Shown here: piece after piece, positions 63,056 to 64,000 of the stretch | Numbering within the stretch: the stretch's first letter is position 1 | How the letters are laid out: the number at the start of each line of letters is the position of its first letter | Origin: Methylomonas methanica | GTDB taxonomy: Bacteria > Pseudomonadota > Gammaproteobacteria > Methylococcales > Methylomonadaceae | Assembly (NCBI RefSeq): GCF_001644035.1 | Contig: NZ_LUUG01000082.1 | Span: 1 to 64,000 of the forward strand | Length of the DNA: 64,000 bases | Reading direction: 5' to 3' | The notes under the pieces: generated by a model | The model's database searches: none | Told to the model about the DNA's origin: nothing | What the model saw: the letters and a program-made list of their open reading frames with translations, nothing else | Program-made: the position numbers and the translations under genes

Positions 63056-63403
63056 CTAACACTTTGTCTTGCCGAACGAAGTACGCTGAAGAAACCTAGA
63101 CAGAGCGTGCTCAATAAATCTACCGCCGCAATTCGCAAGCCAGACGGTCGTGCAATGGTCGACCAAATAAGAACGACTGTCTCATAGAGGATTTATCCCT
63201 CAATGAACTTTAACAGGCTATTGATGACATAGAATTTGGCTGAAAACACACGCAAATTTTTTGCTTACCGCTTATTGGCGCTTTAATTCATAAGCAATTT
63301 ATCGAGTCATTTTCGGGACAATCCGGCTTTCACCCCGACTGCCGCAGTGAGCACCGGACTTTGTCGACCCACGACAAAAACGCAGAGCTAAGGCGGCACA
63401 ATA
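63056..63403. other. Intergenic stretch before the partial Cache-sensor gene
   Basis: About 350 bases without a convincing frame on either strand. A short stem (TTTGTCG/CGACAAA, 63360-63378) lies after the stop of the minus-strand gene and lacks a T-run. I see nothing else here. Confidence 0.4.
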
Positions 63404-64000
63404 TCACCAGGCCTCCACCACCACCACCTTCCACCCCCTATTCTCCGCCGGCCGCAAGCTCACCCAGGCCGCAATCTGCCGCGAAGGCTCGGATTGACCG
63501 GCTGACTGGCTTTGGTAATAGCCCACTCCGGCATCTTGATCGTCGATTTCAGCAGCGAGCTGGCGCAGTTGCGGTATCTGGTTGAAGCGTTCCTCACGGA
63601 ACAAATTAAGGCCAATCTCCTGCGGATCGGTATCGAAAAGCAGCAGGCCATCATCCTGCACGACCCACACTGTGCGTTTTTTACTCTGAGTATCCTCCGC
63701 CAGTAAACCACCGAGAAAATCGACCGGTTTGATACGCATGGAAATAAATCCCGGGATGGTTTTACCCTGTTTGATCGGCACTACCATAGTAACGGCGGCG
63801 AAGCCTTCCGGGGCTTGATAAATCCTGCTCAGAATCGGCACGCCCCGTTCCAAAGTCATCCTGTTGTGCTCGAGTTGCGAGGTATCGGCACCCAGCGCCT
63901 GTCGATATTTGGCCGGAGCCACCGCAACGATAGTGCCGGGCGCGCGCGTCGTGGCAAAACTTTCACCGCGCGGATAACGTTGCAGCAAGCCATCCAGTAC
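63404..64000 (-). CDS. Cache-domain sensor protein, partial (N-terminus beyond the window)
   Basis: At least 199 residues are read, and the frame stays open to the window edge. The sequence matches the membrane-distal and proximal parts of a double Cache periplasmic sensor (AVAPAKYRQALG, TMVVPIKQGKTIPGFI, VWVVQDDGLLLFDTD and WVSLRPAENRGWKVVVVEAW). The gene stops right after the Cache fold, so no second membrane helix, HAMP or output domain follows. It is either a solo periplasmic sensor or a protein truncated at its 3' end. The usual partner would be an MCP, kinase or GGDEF domain. Confidence 0.7.
   Translation of the reverse strand, partial: VLDGLLQRYPRGESFATTRAPGTIVAVAPAKYRQALGADTSQLEHNRMTLERGVPILSRIYQAPEGFAAVTMVVPIKQGKTIPGFISMRIKPVDFLGGLLAEDTQSKKRTVWVVQDDGLLLFDTDPQEIGLNLFREERFNQIPQLRQLAAEIDDQDAGVGYYQSQSAGQSEPSRQIAAWVSLRPAENRGWKVVVVEAW

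Overview
The window reads as chromosomal DNA of a gammaproteobacterium. The best fit is a type I methanotroph close to Methylomonas (Methylococcales). Copper-handling proteins are unusually frequent: CopC, HupE/UreJ, a multicopper oxidase, an SmbP-like protein and an HvfABC-type modified-peptide operon. Cytochrome c4, a VPLPA-CTERM surface lectin and many palindromic repeats also fit. No methane-oxidation gene lies in the window, so this assignment is inference.

Layout. 0.3-4.6 kb (minus strand): a copper-flavoured envelope cluster (HupE/UreJ, lipoprotein, CopC, Cys-rich BNR lipoprotein, HXXEE membrane protein). 4.8-8.2 kb: a QseBC-like two-component pair and NADP-isocitrate dehydrogenase. 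8.5-13.7 kb: a GMC oxidoreductase, alpha/beta hydrolase and metallophosphoesterase operon. 13.7-16.1 kb: a MarR-like regulator, UbiK and a ComM-type ATPase. 16.1-18.6 kb: a frameshifted OLD-family ATPase/TOPRIM nuclease between two long inverted repeats. 18.7-24.0 kb: YihA, cytochrome c4, DsbA and two paralogous diguanylate cyclases. 24.1-38.3 kb: mixed metabolic and envelope genes (HEAGH protein, GH17, multicopper oxidase, UPF0182, Rsd, SDR, lectin, ThyA) and an EAL-domain remnant. 38.3-42.7 kb: SmbP-like protein, Nth, the MNIO RiPP operon (precursor, DedA, HvfB, HvfC) and an ASCH protein. 42.9-55.6 kb: a chemotaxis cluster (three MCPs, CheY, STAS, CheA, CheW, CheR). 55.7-64.0 kb: housekeeping genes (GloA, HemW-like, PyrE, dynamin-like GTPase, AmpD, NadC, peroxiredoxin) and a partial Cache sensor.

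Two systems stand out. The first is 39.6-42.4 kb: a secreted precursor with eight xCG cysteine motifs and many methionines, followed by a DedA membrane protein, a DUF692/MNIO modification enzyme and its DUF2063 partner. By homology to HvfABC it should make a copper-binding oxazolone/thioamide peptide; the embedded DedA gene is unexpected. The second is the chemotaxis cluster. One receptor carries seven exact 273-bp (91-residue) paired HAMP-like repeats. CheA carries a tandem motif resembling the c-di-GMP-binding MshEN domain, in a window that also encodes two diguanylate cyclases. Both large receptors end in an aromatic pentapeptide that could tether CheR.

Gene starts were moved from the longest reading frame to an internal codon where a Shine-Dalgarno sequence, signal peptide or family length supports it. 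No tRNA, rRNA or CRISPR array was seen.
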